In this document: piece after piece, positions 1 through 8,857 of the stretch
How positions within the stretch are numbered: position 1 is the first letter of the stretch
How the letters are laid out: every line of letters begins with the position of its first letter
Assembly: GCF_002086455.1 (NCBI RefSeq)
Contig: NZ_MVHC01000009.1
Span: 97,899-161,898 of the forward strand
Direction of reading: 5' to 3'
Length of the DNA stretch: 64,000 nt
Source of the DNA: Mycolicibacter algericus DSM 45454
Lineage (GTDB): Bacteria > Actinomycetota > Actinomycetes > Mycobacteriales > Mycobacteriaceae
Notes under the pieces: generated by a model
What the model saw: the letters and a program-made list of their open reading frames with translations, nothing else
Told to the model about the DNA's origin: nothing
Database searches by the model: none
Made by a program: the position numbers and the translations under genes

Positions 1-44
1 CGGCATTGGCCGACGCGGCGCGCGAGGGCGGGTTGAAGTTCTGA
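1..44 (+). CDS. rplR: 50S ribosomal protein L18, 3' end (partial)
   Basis: Only the last 13 codons and the stop (TGA at 42-44) are in the window. The frame reads ALADAAREGGLKF, which fits the C-terminus of bacterial L18, the 5S rRNA-binding protein of the large subunit. It sits directly upstream of rpsE, as expected in the spc operon. The rest of the gene lies before the window. Confidence 0.85.
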   Translation, partial: ALADAAREGGLKF

Positions 45-87
45 TGCGCCGGATGACTGACTTGATGAACATGACTGGAAGGACCGC

Positions 88-786
88 ATGATGGCGGAGC
101 AGCCGACAGGGGCCTCCTCGGCAGGTCCCGACACGGGCAGCGCCCCCCGTACCGACGGGCGTGACAATCGTGACAACCGAGGCGGACGTGGTGGCCGCGA
201 CGGCGGCCGCGGCGGCCGGGACGGCCGGGACGGCGACAAGAGCAACTACCTCGAGCGCGTCGTCGCGATCAACCGGGTGTCCAAGGTTGTCAAGGGTGGC
301 CGCCGGTTCAGCTTCACCGCGCTGGTGATCGTCGGTGACGGCAAGGGCATGGTCGGGGTCGGCTACGGCAAGGCCAAGGAGGTCCCGGCCGCGATCGCCA
401 AGGGTGTCGAGGAGGCCCGCAAGAGCTTCTTCCGGGTGCCGTTGATCCGCGGCACCATCACCCACCCCGTCCAGGGCGAGGCGGCCGCCGGTGTGGTGTT
501 ACTGCGCCCGGCCAGCCCCGGTACCGGTGTGATCGCCGGCGGTGCGGTGCGTGCGGTGCTGGAATGCGCCGGGGTGCACGACATCCTGTCCAAGTCGCTG
601 GGCAGCGACAACGCGATCAACGTGGTGCACGCCACCGTGGCCGCGCTGAAGATGCTGCAGCGTCCCGAAGAGGTGGCGGCCCGGCGCGGTCTGCCCATCG
701 AAGACGTGGCGCCGGCCGCGATGCTCAAGGCCCGGCGGGAGAGCGAGTCGCTCGCCGCCAGCGCCGCCCGGGAAGGCACGGCATAA
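88..786 (+). CDS. rpsE: 30S ribosomal protein S5
   Basis: S5 is a small-subunit protein that binds 16S rRNA and contributes to decoding accuracy. The conserved core starts near residue 50 ([19 protein letters not shown]) and includes the glycine-rich [18 protein letters not shown] segment. The 232-aa product carries a roughly 50-residue N-terminal extension rich in Gly, Arg and Asp with RGG-like repeats, as in other mycobacterial S5 proteins. Two consecutive ATGs (88 and 91) follow a GGAAGG ribosome-binding site. It lies between rplR and rpmD in the spc operon. Confidence 0.97.
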   Translation: MMAEQPTGASSAGPDTGSAPRTDGRDNRDNRGGRGGRDGGRGGRDGRDGDKSNYLERVVAINRVSKVVKGGRRFSFTALVIVGDGKGMVGVGYGKAKEVPAAIAKGVEEARKSFFRVPLIRGTITHPVQGEAAAGVVLLRPASPGTGVIAGGAVRAVLECAGVHDILSKSLGSDNAINVVHATVAALKMLQRPEEVAARRGLPIEDVAPAAMLKARRESESLAASAAREGTA

Positions 787-788
787 CC

Positions 789-977
789 ATGGCAAATCTG
801 AAGATCACCCAGGTCCGCGGCACCATCGGTGCCCGCTGGAATCAGCGCGAGAGCCTGCGCACGCTGGGCCTGCGCAAGATCCGCCAGTCGGTGGTGCGTG
901 AGGACAACCCCCAGACCCGTGGTCTGATCCGGGTTGTCCACCACCTCGTAGAAGTTGAACAGGCCGGGGAGGAATGA
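789..977 (+). CDS. rpmD: 50S ribosomal protein L30
   Basis: L30 is a small structural protein of the large subunit. The 62-aa product starts [11 protein letters not shown] and contains the L30 signature around [14 protein letters not shown]. The ATG at 789 lies two bases after the rpsE stop, and the gene ends in an ATGA overlap with rplO, so the three genes are translationally close-coupled. Its length fits bacterial L30. Confidence 0.96.
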   Translation: MANLKITQVRGTIGARWNQRESLRTLGLRKIRQSVVREDNPQTRGLIRVVHHLVEVEQAGEE

Positions 978-1420
978 TGACGCCTATCAAGCTGCACGAC
1001 CTGCGCCCCGCGCCCGGGTCGAAGACCAAGCGCACCCGCGTCGGTCGCGGTGAGGGCTCCAAGGGTAAGACCGCCGGCCGCGGCACCAAGGGCACCAAGG
1101 CCCGCAAGAACGTGCCGGTCCGGTTCGAGGGCGGGCAGATGCCGATCCACATGCGGCTGCCCAAGCTGAAGGGCTTCCGCAACCGGTTCCGCACCGAGTA
1201 CGAGGTCGTCAACGTCGGCGACATCAACCGGTTGTTCCCGGACGGCGGCGCCATCGGCGTCGACGAACTGGTGGCCAAGGGTGCGGTCCGCAAGAACACG
1301 CTGGTCAAGGTGCTCGGCGACGGCAAGCTGACCGTCAAGGCCGACGTCACCGCGCACAAGTTCAGCGGTAGCGCCCGCGACAAGATCACCGCGGCCGGGG
1401 GCACAGCCACCGAACTGTAA
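974..1420 (+). CDS. rplO: 50S ribosomal protein L15
   Basis: L15 is an assembly protein of the large ribosomal subunit. The 148-aa product has the typical basic, glycine-rich N-terminal half ([18 protein letters not shown]) and the GFRNRF segment. It starts at ATG 974, overlapping the rpmD stop, with a second in-frame ATG at 977. A strong hairpin terminator follows, so this is the last gene of the spc operon here. In this genome secY is separated from rplO by about 17 kb. Confidence 0.97.
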   Translation: MMTPIKLHDLRPAPGSKTKRTRVGRGEGSKGKTAGRGTKGTKARKNVPVRFEGGQMPIHMRLPKLKGFRNRFRTEYEVVNVGDINRLFPDGGAIGVDELVAKGAVRKNTLVKVLGDGKLTVKADVTAHKFSGSARDKITAAGGTATEL

Positions 1421-1447
1421 GGTTTTTCAGGAAAAGACGCTACCCCG

Positions 1448-1484
1448 ATCGCACCCCATCTCACCAGATGGGGTGCGATTTTTT
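1448..1484 (+). terminator. intrinsic terminator after rplO
   Basis: A perfect 14-bp stem (1448-1461 with 1466-1479) closes a 4-base CACC loop and is followed by a run of six T (1479-1484). This is an unusually canonical Rho-independent terminator for a high-GC actinobacterium and marks the end of the spc operon. Confidence 0.93.
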
Positions 1485-1525
1485 GTCCGGGGCACGGGGA
1501 TTTGACGCAGGCGTAAATTGAGTGC

Positions 1526-1577
1526 TTGCTATGCATCTCACAGCCTTATATAACGTAATGTGAGTGACGGGACTCAC
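1526..1577 (+). promoter_or_regulatory. candidate promoter and operator-like inverted repeat upstream of the PGRS gene
   Basis: TTGCTA at 1526-1531 is separated by 17 bases from TATAAC at 1549-1554, a good housekeeping-sigma promoter. At the expected transcription start lies the inverted repeat GTGAGT-N6-ACTCAC (1560-1577), which could be an operator or a small 5' UTR hairpin. It precedes the ATG at 1615. The assignment rests on spacing and consensus only. Confidence 0.5.
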
Positions 1578-1614
1578 TCGTCCGGGGTCGGTCTGCTGGG
1601 AAGGCGTTGGGCAT

Positions 1615-4600
1615 ATGAGGCGTCGGCTGCGTTCAGGTTCTACCGGGGGGCGCGCCGGCGCCTCTCGCCGTGCCGTGGGAGCGGGCAGCGCCGTGGCGGC
1701 GTTCCTGGCATTCGGGATGACTCCACTGGCGGCCGCGCCGGAGGCCCGTGCGGACTTCGAGTTCGACGATTTTCTGGGCTGGTTCGGTCTGGAACCCGAC
1801 TCTCAAGCACTGACGTCCGAGTGGATCGGCTCGGCCTGGGATCTGCCCGATTCGGCTGATGCGACTGGGATGGAGATCGCCCAGCTGTGGGACACCTACT
1901 TCTACATGCCGCTGCATGCACTTTTGCAGGACTGGATCAACTCTGACTTCGGGTCGCAGGTCAATGGCGTGATCAACCAGATCTTCGCGCCGTTCACCGA
2001 GAACTTCTGCGGGATGATCTGCAACGGCGCCGACGGCACCGAGAGCAGCGTGAACGGCCAGGCCGGTGGGCTCTGGTTCGGCGACGGCGGTAACGGCTGG
2101 ACCTCGGACATCGAGGGTGTAGCCGGCGGTAACGGCGGCCACGCCGGCGGTATCGGCAACGGTGGTGATGGTGGCGCCGGCGGTCTGGGTGCCGATGGTG
2201 GTAACGGCGGTCACGGTGGCGAGATGTGGGGCCACGGCGGCGATGGCGGAGCCGGTGGCGCTGCGACGGCGACGCTGGTGGCTGGGGACGGTGGCAACGG
2301 CGGGTCCTCGGGTCAGGCCCAAGACTTCTTCGGCATGGGTGCGTGGGGCAACGGGGGCAACGGCGGCAAGGGTGGCGCGGGTCTGAACGGCGCCGACGGT
2401 GCGGACTCCTCGGCCGCCGGGGTGGCTGGTGGCGACGGCGGTACGGGCACGGCGGGCGGTAAAGGCGGCGACGGCGGGGCCGGTTCGACGTGGCTCGGCA
2501 TCGGCGGTAACGGCGGCGCCGGCGGTGCCGGTGGCGGGGGCGGCGCGGGCGGCAGCGGCTTCGACGGTGCCGAGGGCTCCTTCGCCGGCGGCGGAGACGG
2601 CAATGGCGGCAACGGAAGTAACGGCGGCGCCGGTGGCAACGGCGGCGCCGGTGGACAGGCCGGCGCTGGCGGGGCGGGCGCGTGGTTGTTCGGTGGATCC
2701 GGTGCCGCGGGTACGAACGGCACGGCCGGGGCCGGCGGTGTCGGCGGAGACGGCAAGGACGGCGGTGATGGCGCCGACGGCGCGGCTGGGACCGACGGGA
2801 CGGCTGTCGACCCGAATGGCGCCGCCGGAATCAGCGGCGGCAACGGCGGGAATGCCGGGCGCGGTGGCGCCGGTGGTGTGGGCGGCGACGGGGTGGTTGC
2901 CGCCGACGGCGCCGACGGCCACGCCGGGGCCGGCGGCAACGGGGGCAACGGCGGCGACGGCATCGACGGCATCGACGGCACCGCCACCAACCCGAACGGA
3001 ACCGCCGGGGGCAACGGCGGCGCCGGCGGCAACGGCGGTCAGGGCGGATTGGAAGCCGACGGCACCACCCGCGCAGCCGACGGCACCGGTGGCGCCGGAG
3101 GTATCGGCGGCAATGGCGGAGCCGGATATGACGCGCTCGCCGCCGGTGCGGCGCCGGGCACGTCCGGCGGCAGCGGCGGTGCCGGTGGCAGCGGTGGCGC
3201 GGGCGGTACCGGTGCGACCGGAGGAGACGGCGGTAATGCCGGCGATGGCGGGCGGGGCGGTGATGGGGTCGCCGGACTGGCCGGAGCCGACGGCGCCAAC
3301 GCCGGCGACGCGGGCACCGACGGACAAGCCGGAGGAAACGGGGGGACCGGCGGCGCCGGTGGTGCCGGGGGTAACGGAGGCGCGGCGACCTCGCCGGCCG
3401 GGGCGGCCGGCAGCAATGGCAACGGCGGCGACGGCGGCGCGGGAGGCAACGCCGCAGCCGGTGGTGCCGGCGGTGATGGCGCCGACGGCGACGCGAACCA
3501 TGTGGATGGCGGCGCCGGCGGTAACGCCGGCGATGCCGGCACCGCCGGAGCGGGCGGTGCCGGCGGCGCAGCCGGCACCGGCGGATCCACGGGCACCGGA
3601 GTCGCGGGCAGCGGCGGGGCCGACGGATCCGGTCCGGCACCCACCGAAACCCACGGCGGTAACGGCGGCGACGGCTTCACCTCGACAACACCCGGAGTGT
3701 CCGGCGGCGCCGGCGGAGCCGGTGGCAGCGGCGGAACCATCGGCAACGGCGGGGCCGGCGGCCACGGCGGAGGCGGTGGTGACGATGCCGACGGCGGAAA
3801 CGGCGGCGCCGGCGGTGACGGTGGCACCCAGGTCGGTAACGGTGGGGCCGGCGGAAACGGCGGCGCCGGGCAGGGCACCGGCACCGGCGGTGACGGCGGT
3901 GACGGCGGGGATGGCGGCGCCGTGCAGGGCGACGGCGCCGACGGCGGCGACGGAGGCGCCAACGGCGGCAGTGGCGGCAATGGCGGTGACGCCATCGGCA
4001 GCGGCAACGGCGGCGATGGCGGCGACGGCACCGCAGGGTTCAGCGGCGCCAACGGCGGCTCGGGTACCCAGCCGGGCGAGGCCGGCGGCGACGGCGTCGC
4101 CGGCCAGTCGGGTGGCACCGGCGGCAACGGCGGTACCGGCTCGGGCGCCGGTCATCACGGCGGCCAGGGCGGTGCCGGAGCCAACGGCGGCAACGGCGGC
4201 AACGGCGGTGACGGTGTGCAGGGTGCGGTCGGCACGTTCGACAACGCGGGCACCGGCAACGGCGGGAACGGTGGCGCGGGCGGAAGCGGCGCCGCCGGCG
4301 GTCAGGGCGGCGACGGCGGTGCCGGCGGCGCGGGCATCAACGGCGCAACCGCCGGCAGCCAGGGCGCCGGTGGCAGCGGCGGCAACGGCGGCGACGCCGG
4401 GGTGGCCGCCGACGGCGGCCGTGGCGCCGACGGGATCGCCACGCATCCCGATGCCGGCAACGGCGGCGATGGCGGTGCGGTCGGTCACGCCGGCGCAGCC
4501 GGTAGCGGTGGATCCGGCTCGACACCCGGTTCGGACGGCACGGCCGGCAACGGCCCGTCCGGTCAACAGGGCAACGGCGGTGACGGGGGCGACGGCTACG

Positions 4601-7600
4601 ACGCCGCCAGTGATCCGAACGCGGCGCCGGGCACCGCCGGCGGCAACGGCGGCCTTGGCGGGGACGGCAGCCTGTTGGGCACCGGCGGCGTAGGCGGTTC
4701 CGGTGGCAATGGCGCCGCCGGTGCAACCGGTGAGGCCGGTATGACCGCGGGTGCTGATGGCCAGACCGGCGGAGCCGGCGGGAACGGCGGCAATGCCGGG
4801 AAGGGCGGCACCGGAGGCGCCGGTGACGGTGTTGATGGTGTCGCTGGTTCTGGTGGTGCTGGTGGTCGGGGTGGGGATGGTGCCACGGGTGCTGATGGTG
4901 AGGATTCGACGCAGGCTGGGGTGGCTGGTGGTGTTGGTCAGGATGGTGGTGCTGGTGGTGATGGGGGTGCTGGGGGCACGGGTGGTTTGACGGCCTCGGG
5001 TGCCGCTAGTGGTTTTGATGGTGTTCAGGGTGCTGGCGGTGATGGTGGCGATGGTGGTGTGGGTGGTCGCGGGTTTGATGGGGTTGCCGGTGGAGTCGGC
5101 ACGGACGGTGAGGACGGCGTCGATGGGACGGCGACGTCGGTGGCGACTGCTGGGGGTGCTGGGGGCACGGGTCAGGCTGGTGGTGCCGGCAGTGATGGTG
5201 GTGCTGGGGGCAATGGTGGTGCGGCCGGTCATGGTTCCACCGATGGCACCCAGGGTGTTGGTGGTGTAGGTGGTGCTGGGGGCAATGGTGGTACCGGTGG
5301 TACCGGTGGTCGTGGTGGTGATGGTGGTGATGGGTATGACGCTGCGGCTGATGTGAGTGCGGTGGCGGGTACTTCTGGTGGTGATGGTGCGGTTGGTGGT
5401 TCCGGTGGTGCCGGGGGTGCTGGGGGTGCGGCCGGCCACGGTGGTGCCGGGGGTAGTGGCCTCAATGGTCAGGCGAGTTCGGGTGCTGATGGTGTCGCCG
5501 GCGACCTGGGTGCCGGTGGTGTTGGTGGCAATGGTGGTTCCGGTGGTGACGGGTCGACGGGTGCTCGGGGTGTTGATGGGGTGAACGCCGGTGAGGCCGG
5601 TGGCACCGGTGGCACGGGTGGCAATGGGGGTAATGCCGCCGCCGGTGGTGCCGGTGGTGTCGGGGCTGGTGGCGTGCAGGCGGCCAGTGGTGTTGATGGT
5701 GTCGCTGGTTCTGGTGGTGCTGGTGGTCGGGGTGGGGATGGTGCCACGGGTGCTGATGGTGAGGATTCGACGCAGGCTGGGGTGGCTGGTGGTGTTGGTC
5801 AGGATGGTGGTGCTGGTGGTGATGGGGGTGCTGGGGGCACGGGTGGTTTGACGGCCTCGGGTGCCGCTAGTGGTTTTGATGGTGTTCAGGGTGCTGGCGG
5901 TGATGGTGGCGATGGTGGTGTGGGTGGTCGCGGGTTTGATGGGGTTGCCGGTGGAGTCGGCACCGACGGTGAGGACGGCGTCGATGGGACGGCGACGTCG
6001 GTGGCGACTGCTGGGGGTGCTGGGGGCACGGGTCAGGCTGGTGGTGCCGGCAGTGATGGTGGTGCTGGGGGCAATGGTGGTGCGGCCGGTCATGGTTCCA
6101 CCGATGGCACCCAGGGTGTTGGTGGTGTAGGTGGTGCTGGGGGCAATGGTGGTACCGGTGGTACCGGTGGTCGTGGTGGTGATGGTGGTGATGGGTATGA
6201 CGCTGCGGCTGATGTGAGTGCGGTGGCGGGTACTTCTGGTGGTGATGGTGCGGTTGGTGGTTCCGGTGGTGCCGGGGGTGCTGGGGGTGCGGCCGGCCAC
6301 GGTGGTGCCGGGGGTAGTGGCCTCAATGGTCAGGCGAGTTCGGGTGCTGATGGTGTCGCCGGCGACCTGGGTGCCGGTGGTAACGGCGGCGTGGGCGGCA
6401 ACGGCGGCAACGGCGCGGCCGGTGGGATCGGGGAGACCGGTGCTGACGGTGGCGTGGGCACGGCAGGAACCAGCGAGGCACCCGACGGTGGCACCGGCGA
6501 GACCGGGCACACCGGCGGACAGGGTCTAGCTGGCGGCAACGGCGGGGCCGGCGGCCAGGGCGGCGCGGCAGGCACGGGTTCCACAGACGGCGCGGTGGGC
6601 GCCGGCGGTATCGGTGGCAACGGTGGCATCGGCGGCCAGGGCGGAACCGGCGGCAACGGCGGCACCGGCGGCGCCGGCTACGACCAACCCGGCACCACCG
6701 GGCTGTCAGGCGGCAACGGCGGCACCGGTGGCGCCGGCGGAACCGGCGGGCAGGGCGGCGAAGGCGGTACCGCGGGCCTCGGCGGCCTGAACGGGGCCGG
6801 TGTCGACCGGGCCGACTCCGGAACAGACGGCACCACCGGTCTGCAAGGTGTCGGCGGCAACGGCGGCGAGGGCGGTGCCGGCGGCGACGGTGCGACCGGC
6901 ACCACTGGCGGCAACGGCAGCACCGGCAACACCGGGACGACGGGAACGGTGGGCAGCCCCACCGGCGGCACCGGCGGTACCGGTGGCGATGGCATCGACG
7001 GCGGGGTCGGCGGCAACGGCGGCACCGGTGGCCAGGGCGGCGCCGCGGGTACCGGCAGCACCAACGGCAACGTCGGTGCCGGCGGGAAGGGCGGTGACGC
7101 CGGCGACGGCGGTCAGGGCGGCGACGGCGGTGCGGGCGGAACCGGCGGCACCGGGTACACCTCGCCCACGGCGAATGGTGTCGATGGCGGTAATGGCGGG
7201 ACGGGTGGCACCGGCGGCAACGCCGGCCACGGCGGCACGTCCGGCACCGCCGGCGCCGGCGGCCTCGACGGGGCCGGAAACAACCCGGCGAACGCCGGTA
7301 GCGCCGGCAGCACCGGGGCAGACGGTCACGCGGGCGTCGGTGGCGACGGTGGCGTCGGCGGCAACGGTGCGCAAGGCACGGCTGGCACCACGACCCTGGC
7401 CGCTGGTACCGGCGGCAAGGGCGGAACCGGCGGCAATGGCGGCCAGGGCGGCCTGGAAACCGACGGCGCCACCCACGCTCAGCAGGGCGACGGCGGGGAC
7501 GGCGGAACCGGCGGCAAGGGCGGTACCGGGTTCGCCGGAGCAAACGGTCAGGACAGCTTCGTACTTACCCCCGCCACCGATGGCAAAGCTGGTGGTGCGG

Positions 7601-8784
7601 CCGGGAGCGGTGGAACCGGCGGTACCGGCGGTAGCGGCTACAACGCCGGCAACGGCGGAACCGGTGGTGTCGGCGGGGACGGCGGCACCGGCGGCAACGG
7701 CGGCAACGCGACATTGGCAATCGGGGACCTTGTCACCCCGGGCGACGGCGCTTCCGGCGGCACCGGCGGCACCGGCGGCGTCGGCGGCCTCGCCGGTACC
7801 GCCGATGGCGGAGCTGCCGGTGCCAATGGAGCCGGTGGCGACGGCGGGGTCGGCGGCACGGGCGGCAATGCCGGCTCGGCCCTGGTCGGGATCGGATCGA
7901 CCGGTACCGCCGGAACCGGTGGAACCGGCGGCGTCGCCGGCGTGGGCGGCGGCAGCGGCGCCGATCAAGGTGCCGCGGGCGTCGGCGGTACCGGCGGCCA
8001 GGGCGGTCAGGGTTCGGTCGGCGCCGTTGCCAACGCTCTCGGCGGCGTCGGCGGCAACGGCGGAACCGGTGGTGCCGCGGCAGACCAGAGCGGCAGCATC
8101 GGCGGCGTCGGCGGGCAGGGCGGTACCGGTGGCGGCGGGCTGGTCGCAGGTGTTGTCGGCGGTGCCGGCGGCCAGGGCGGCGCCGGTGGTGCCGCGGCCG
8201 ATCAAACCGACAGCATCGGTGGTGCCGGTGGCCAGGGCGGACAAGGTGCGACCGCTGTCGTCGGCGCACTCGGCGGGACCGGAGGCACCGGTGGCACCGG
8301 TGGGGCGGCCGGTGACGCTGCCGGCAGCAACGGCGGTGCCGGCGGGCAGGGCGGTATCGGGGGCAGCGCGGTGGTCGGTGCCCTCGGGGCTGGCGACGGC
8401 GGCGACGGTGGCACCGGGGGTGCCGCCGGGAACATCGCGGGAAGCACCGGTGGCACCGGCGGTCAGGGCGGCGACGGTGGCGCGGGCCTGGCGAACGTGT
8501 TGGCCGGCGGGGACGGTGGTGACGGCGGTACCGGCGGCTCCGGCACCGCACCCGGCACGATCGGCGGTGACGGCGGACTGGGTGGTACCGCTGGTCCCGG
8601 CGTGCTCAACCTCATCGGTGGCGCCGGCGGGGACGGCGGCGACGGCGGCAACGGTGGCGCGATCGGCGGCACTGGCGGCGACGGCGGAACCAACAGCAAT
8701 GGTGCCGCTGGTGAGCCGGGTGAAGGGCCGAGCGGTCAAACGGGTGGCGCCGGTGGCGCCGGGGCGCCCGGGGGTCTGCTGTAG
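1615..8784 (+). CDS. very large secreted PGRS-repeat protein lacking a PE domain
   Basis: The 2389-aa product has three parts. Residues 1-46 form an Arg-rich signal peptide with the hydrophobic motif FLAFGM and a signal peptidase site after ARA. Residues 47-150 form a non-repetitive linker with PLHALLQDWINSDFG. The rest is GGX repeats (GGNGG, GGAGG, GADG) typical of PGRS domains. There is no N-terminal PE domain, so export probably uses a general signal peptide rather than the type VII route. The start at ATG 1615 is preferred because a GGGAAGG site precedes it; an in-frame upstream start exists at 1564. An almost perfect 693-bp direct repeat lies within 4828-6381, where codon use shifts to GGT. 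The function is unknown; cell-surface or wall location is inferred. A paralogue lies at 57190-60546. Confidence 0.9.
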   Translation: MRRRLRSGSTGGRAGASRRAVGAGSAVAAFLAFGMTPLAAAPEARADFEFDDFLGWFGLEPDSQALTSEWIGSAWDLPDSADATGMEIAQLWDTYFYMPLHALLQDWINSDFGSQVNGVINQIFAPFTENFCGMICNGADGTESSVNGQAGGLWFGDGGNGWTSDIEGVAGGNGGHAGGIGNGGDGGAGGLGADGGNGGHGGEMWGHGGDGGAGGAATATLVAGDGGNGGSSGQAQDFFGMGAWGNGGNGGKGGAGLNGADGADSSAAGVAGGDGGTGTAGGKGGDGGAGSTWLGIGGNGGAGGAGGGGGAGGSGFDGAEGSFAGGGDGNGGNGSNGGAGGNGGAGGQAGAGGAGAWLFGGSGAAGTNGTAGAGGVGGDGKDGGDGADGAAGTDGTAVDPNGAAGISGGNGGNAGRGGAGGVGGDGVVAADGADGHAGAGGNGGNGGDGIDGIDGTATNPNGTAGGNGGAGGNGGQGGLEADGTTRAADGTGGAGGIGGNGGAGYDALAAGAAPGTSGGSGGAGGSGGAGGTGATGGDGGNAGDGGRGGDGVAGLAGADGANAGDAGTDGQAGGNGGTGGAGGAGGNGGAATSPAGAAGSNGNGGDGGAGGNAAAGGAGGDGADGDANHVDGGAGGNAGDAGTAGAGGAGGAAGTGGSTGTGVAGSGGADGSGPAPTETHGGNGGDGFTSTTPGVSGGAGGAGGSGGTIGNGGAGGHGGGGGDDADGGNGGAGGDGGTQVGNGGAGGNGGAGQGTGTGGDGGDGGDGGAVQGDGADGGDGGANGGSGGNGGDAIGSGNGGDGGDGTAGFSGANGGSGTQPGEAGGDGVAGQSGGTGGNGGTGSGAGHHGGQGGAGANGGNGGNGGDGVQGAVGTFDNAGTGNGGNGGAGGSGAAGGQGGDGGAGGAGINGATAGSQGAGGSGGNGGDAGVAADGGRGADGIATHPDAGNGGDGGAVGHAGAAGSGGSGSTPGSDGTAGNGPSGQQGNGGDGGDGYDAASDPNAAPGTAGGNGGLGGDGSLLGTGGVGGSGGNGAAGATGEAGMTAGADGQTGGAGGNGGNAGKGGTGGAGDGVDGVAGSGGAGGRGGDGATGADGEDSTQAGVAGGVGQDGGAGGDGGAGGTGGLTASGAASGFDGVQGAGGDGGDGGVGGRGFDGVAGGVGTDGEDGVDGTATSVATAGGAGGTGQAGGAGSDGGAGGNGGAAGHGSTDGTQGVGGVGGAGGNGGTGGTGGRGGDGGDGYDAAADVSAVAGTSGGDGAVGGSGGAGGAGGAAGHGGAGGSGLNGQASSGADGVAGDLGAGGVGGNGGSGGDGSTGARGVDGVNAGEAGGTGGTGGNGGNAAAGGAGGVGAGGVQAASGVDGVAGSGGAGGRGGDGATGADGEDSTQAGVAGGVGQDGGAGGDGGAGGTGGLTASGAASGFDGVQGAGGDGGDGGVGGRGFDGVAGGVGTDGEDGVDGTATSVATAGGAGGTGQAGGAGSDGGAGGNGGAAGHGSTDGTQGVGGVGGAGGNGGTGGTGGRGGDGGDGYDAAADVSAVAGTSGGDGAVGGSGGAGGAGGAAGHGGAGGSGLNGQASSGADGVAGDLGAGGNGGVGGNGGNGAAGGIGETGADGGVGTAGTSEAPDGGTGETGHTGGQGLAGGNGGAGGQGGAAGTGSTDGAVGAGGIGGNGGIGGQGGTGGNGGTGGAGYDQPGTTGLSGGNGGTGGAGGTGGQGGEGGTAGLGGLNGAGVDRADSGTDGTTGLQGVGGNGGEGGAGGDGATGTTGGNGSTGNTGTTGTVGSPTGGTGGTGGDGIDGGVGGNGGTGGQGGAAGTGSTNGNVGAGGKGGDAGDGGQGGDGGAGGTGGTGYTSPTANGVDGGNGGTGGTGGNAGHGGTSGTAGAGGLDGAGNNPANAGSAGSTGADGHAGVGGDGGVGGNGAQGTAGTTTLAAGTGGKGGTGGNGGQGGLETDGATHAQQGDGGDGGTGGKGGTGFAGANGQDSFVLTPATDGKAGGAAGSGGTGGTGGSGYNAGNGGTGGVGGDGGTGGNGGNATLAIGDLVTPGDGASGGTGGTGGVGGLAGTADGGAAGANGAGGDGGVGGTGGNAGSALVGIGSTGTAGTGGTGGVAGVGGGSGADQGAAGVGGTGGQGGQGSVGAVANALGGVGGNGGTGGAAADQSGSIGGVGGQGGTGGGGLVAGVVGGAGGQGGAGGAAADQTDSIGGAGGQGGQGATAVVGALGGTGGTGGTGGAAGDAAGSNGGAGGQGGIGGSAVVGALGAGDGGDGGTGGAAGNIAGSTGGTGGQGGDGGAGLANVLAGGDGGDGGTGGSGTAPGTIGGDGGLGGTAGPGVLNLIGGAGGDGGDGGNGGAIGGTGGDGGTNSNGAAGEPGEGPSGQTGGAGGAGAPGGLL
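4828..5520 (+). repeat. 693-bp direct repeat, copy 1, inside the PGRS gene
   Basis: This segment recurs 861 bp downstream at 5689-6381. The offset is a multiple of three, so the frame is kept. One base difference was noticed (the codon around 5100 versus 5961: acggac versus accgac). Both copies use mostly GGT, GCT and GAT codons, whereas flanking PGRS sequence uses GGC, GCC and GAC. Confidence 0.92.
5689..6381 (+). repeat. 693-bp direct repeat, copy 2, inside the PGRS gene
   Basis: Second copy of the repeat at 4828-5520, separated from it by 168 bp (5521-5688) of equally GGT-rich PGRS sequence. After 6381 the sequence returns abruptly to GGC-rich repeats. The near identity implies a recent in-frame duplication or gene conversion. 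Confidence 0.92.
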
Positions 8785-8843
8785 CAGAACATCACCCGAT
8801 GAACGCCCGCAGCCAACACCGCGGTCGGTGACCGCGACGCCGG

Positions 8844-8857
8844 TAGGCTCAAATCCA
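8844..8857 (+). promoter_or_regulatory. candidate -10 element of a leaderless sppA transcript (copy A)
   Basis: TAGGCT at 8844-8849 fits the mycobacterial TANNNT -10 pattern. The ATG at 8857 begins eight bases after it, where transcription would be expected to start, so the mRNA is probably leaderless. No Shine-Dalgarno sequence precedes the ATG. The same element is kept in front of the second sppA copy. Confidence 0.5.

Noticed and set aside
1615..2060. PE domain at the N-terminus of the PGRS protein
   Set aside because: No PE-type helices or PE motif near the start; instead there is a signal peptide and an unrelated linker.
1633..6510. Minus-strand open frame of 1625 codons across the PGRS gene
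   Set aside because: It is the complement of GGC/GCC repeats and contains only Thr/Ala/Val-rich runs. The plus strand has a start, signal peptide and promoter.
2100..8780. CRISPR-like or satellite array
   Set aside because: The repeats are short GGX codon patterns in frame with no constant spacer length; this is coding PGRS sequence.
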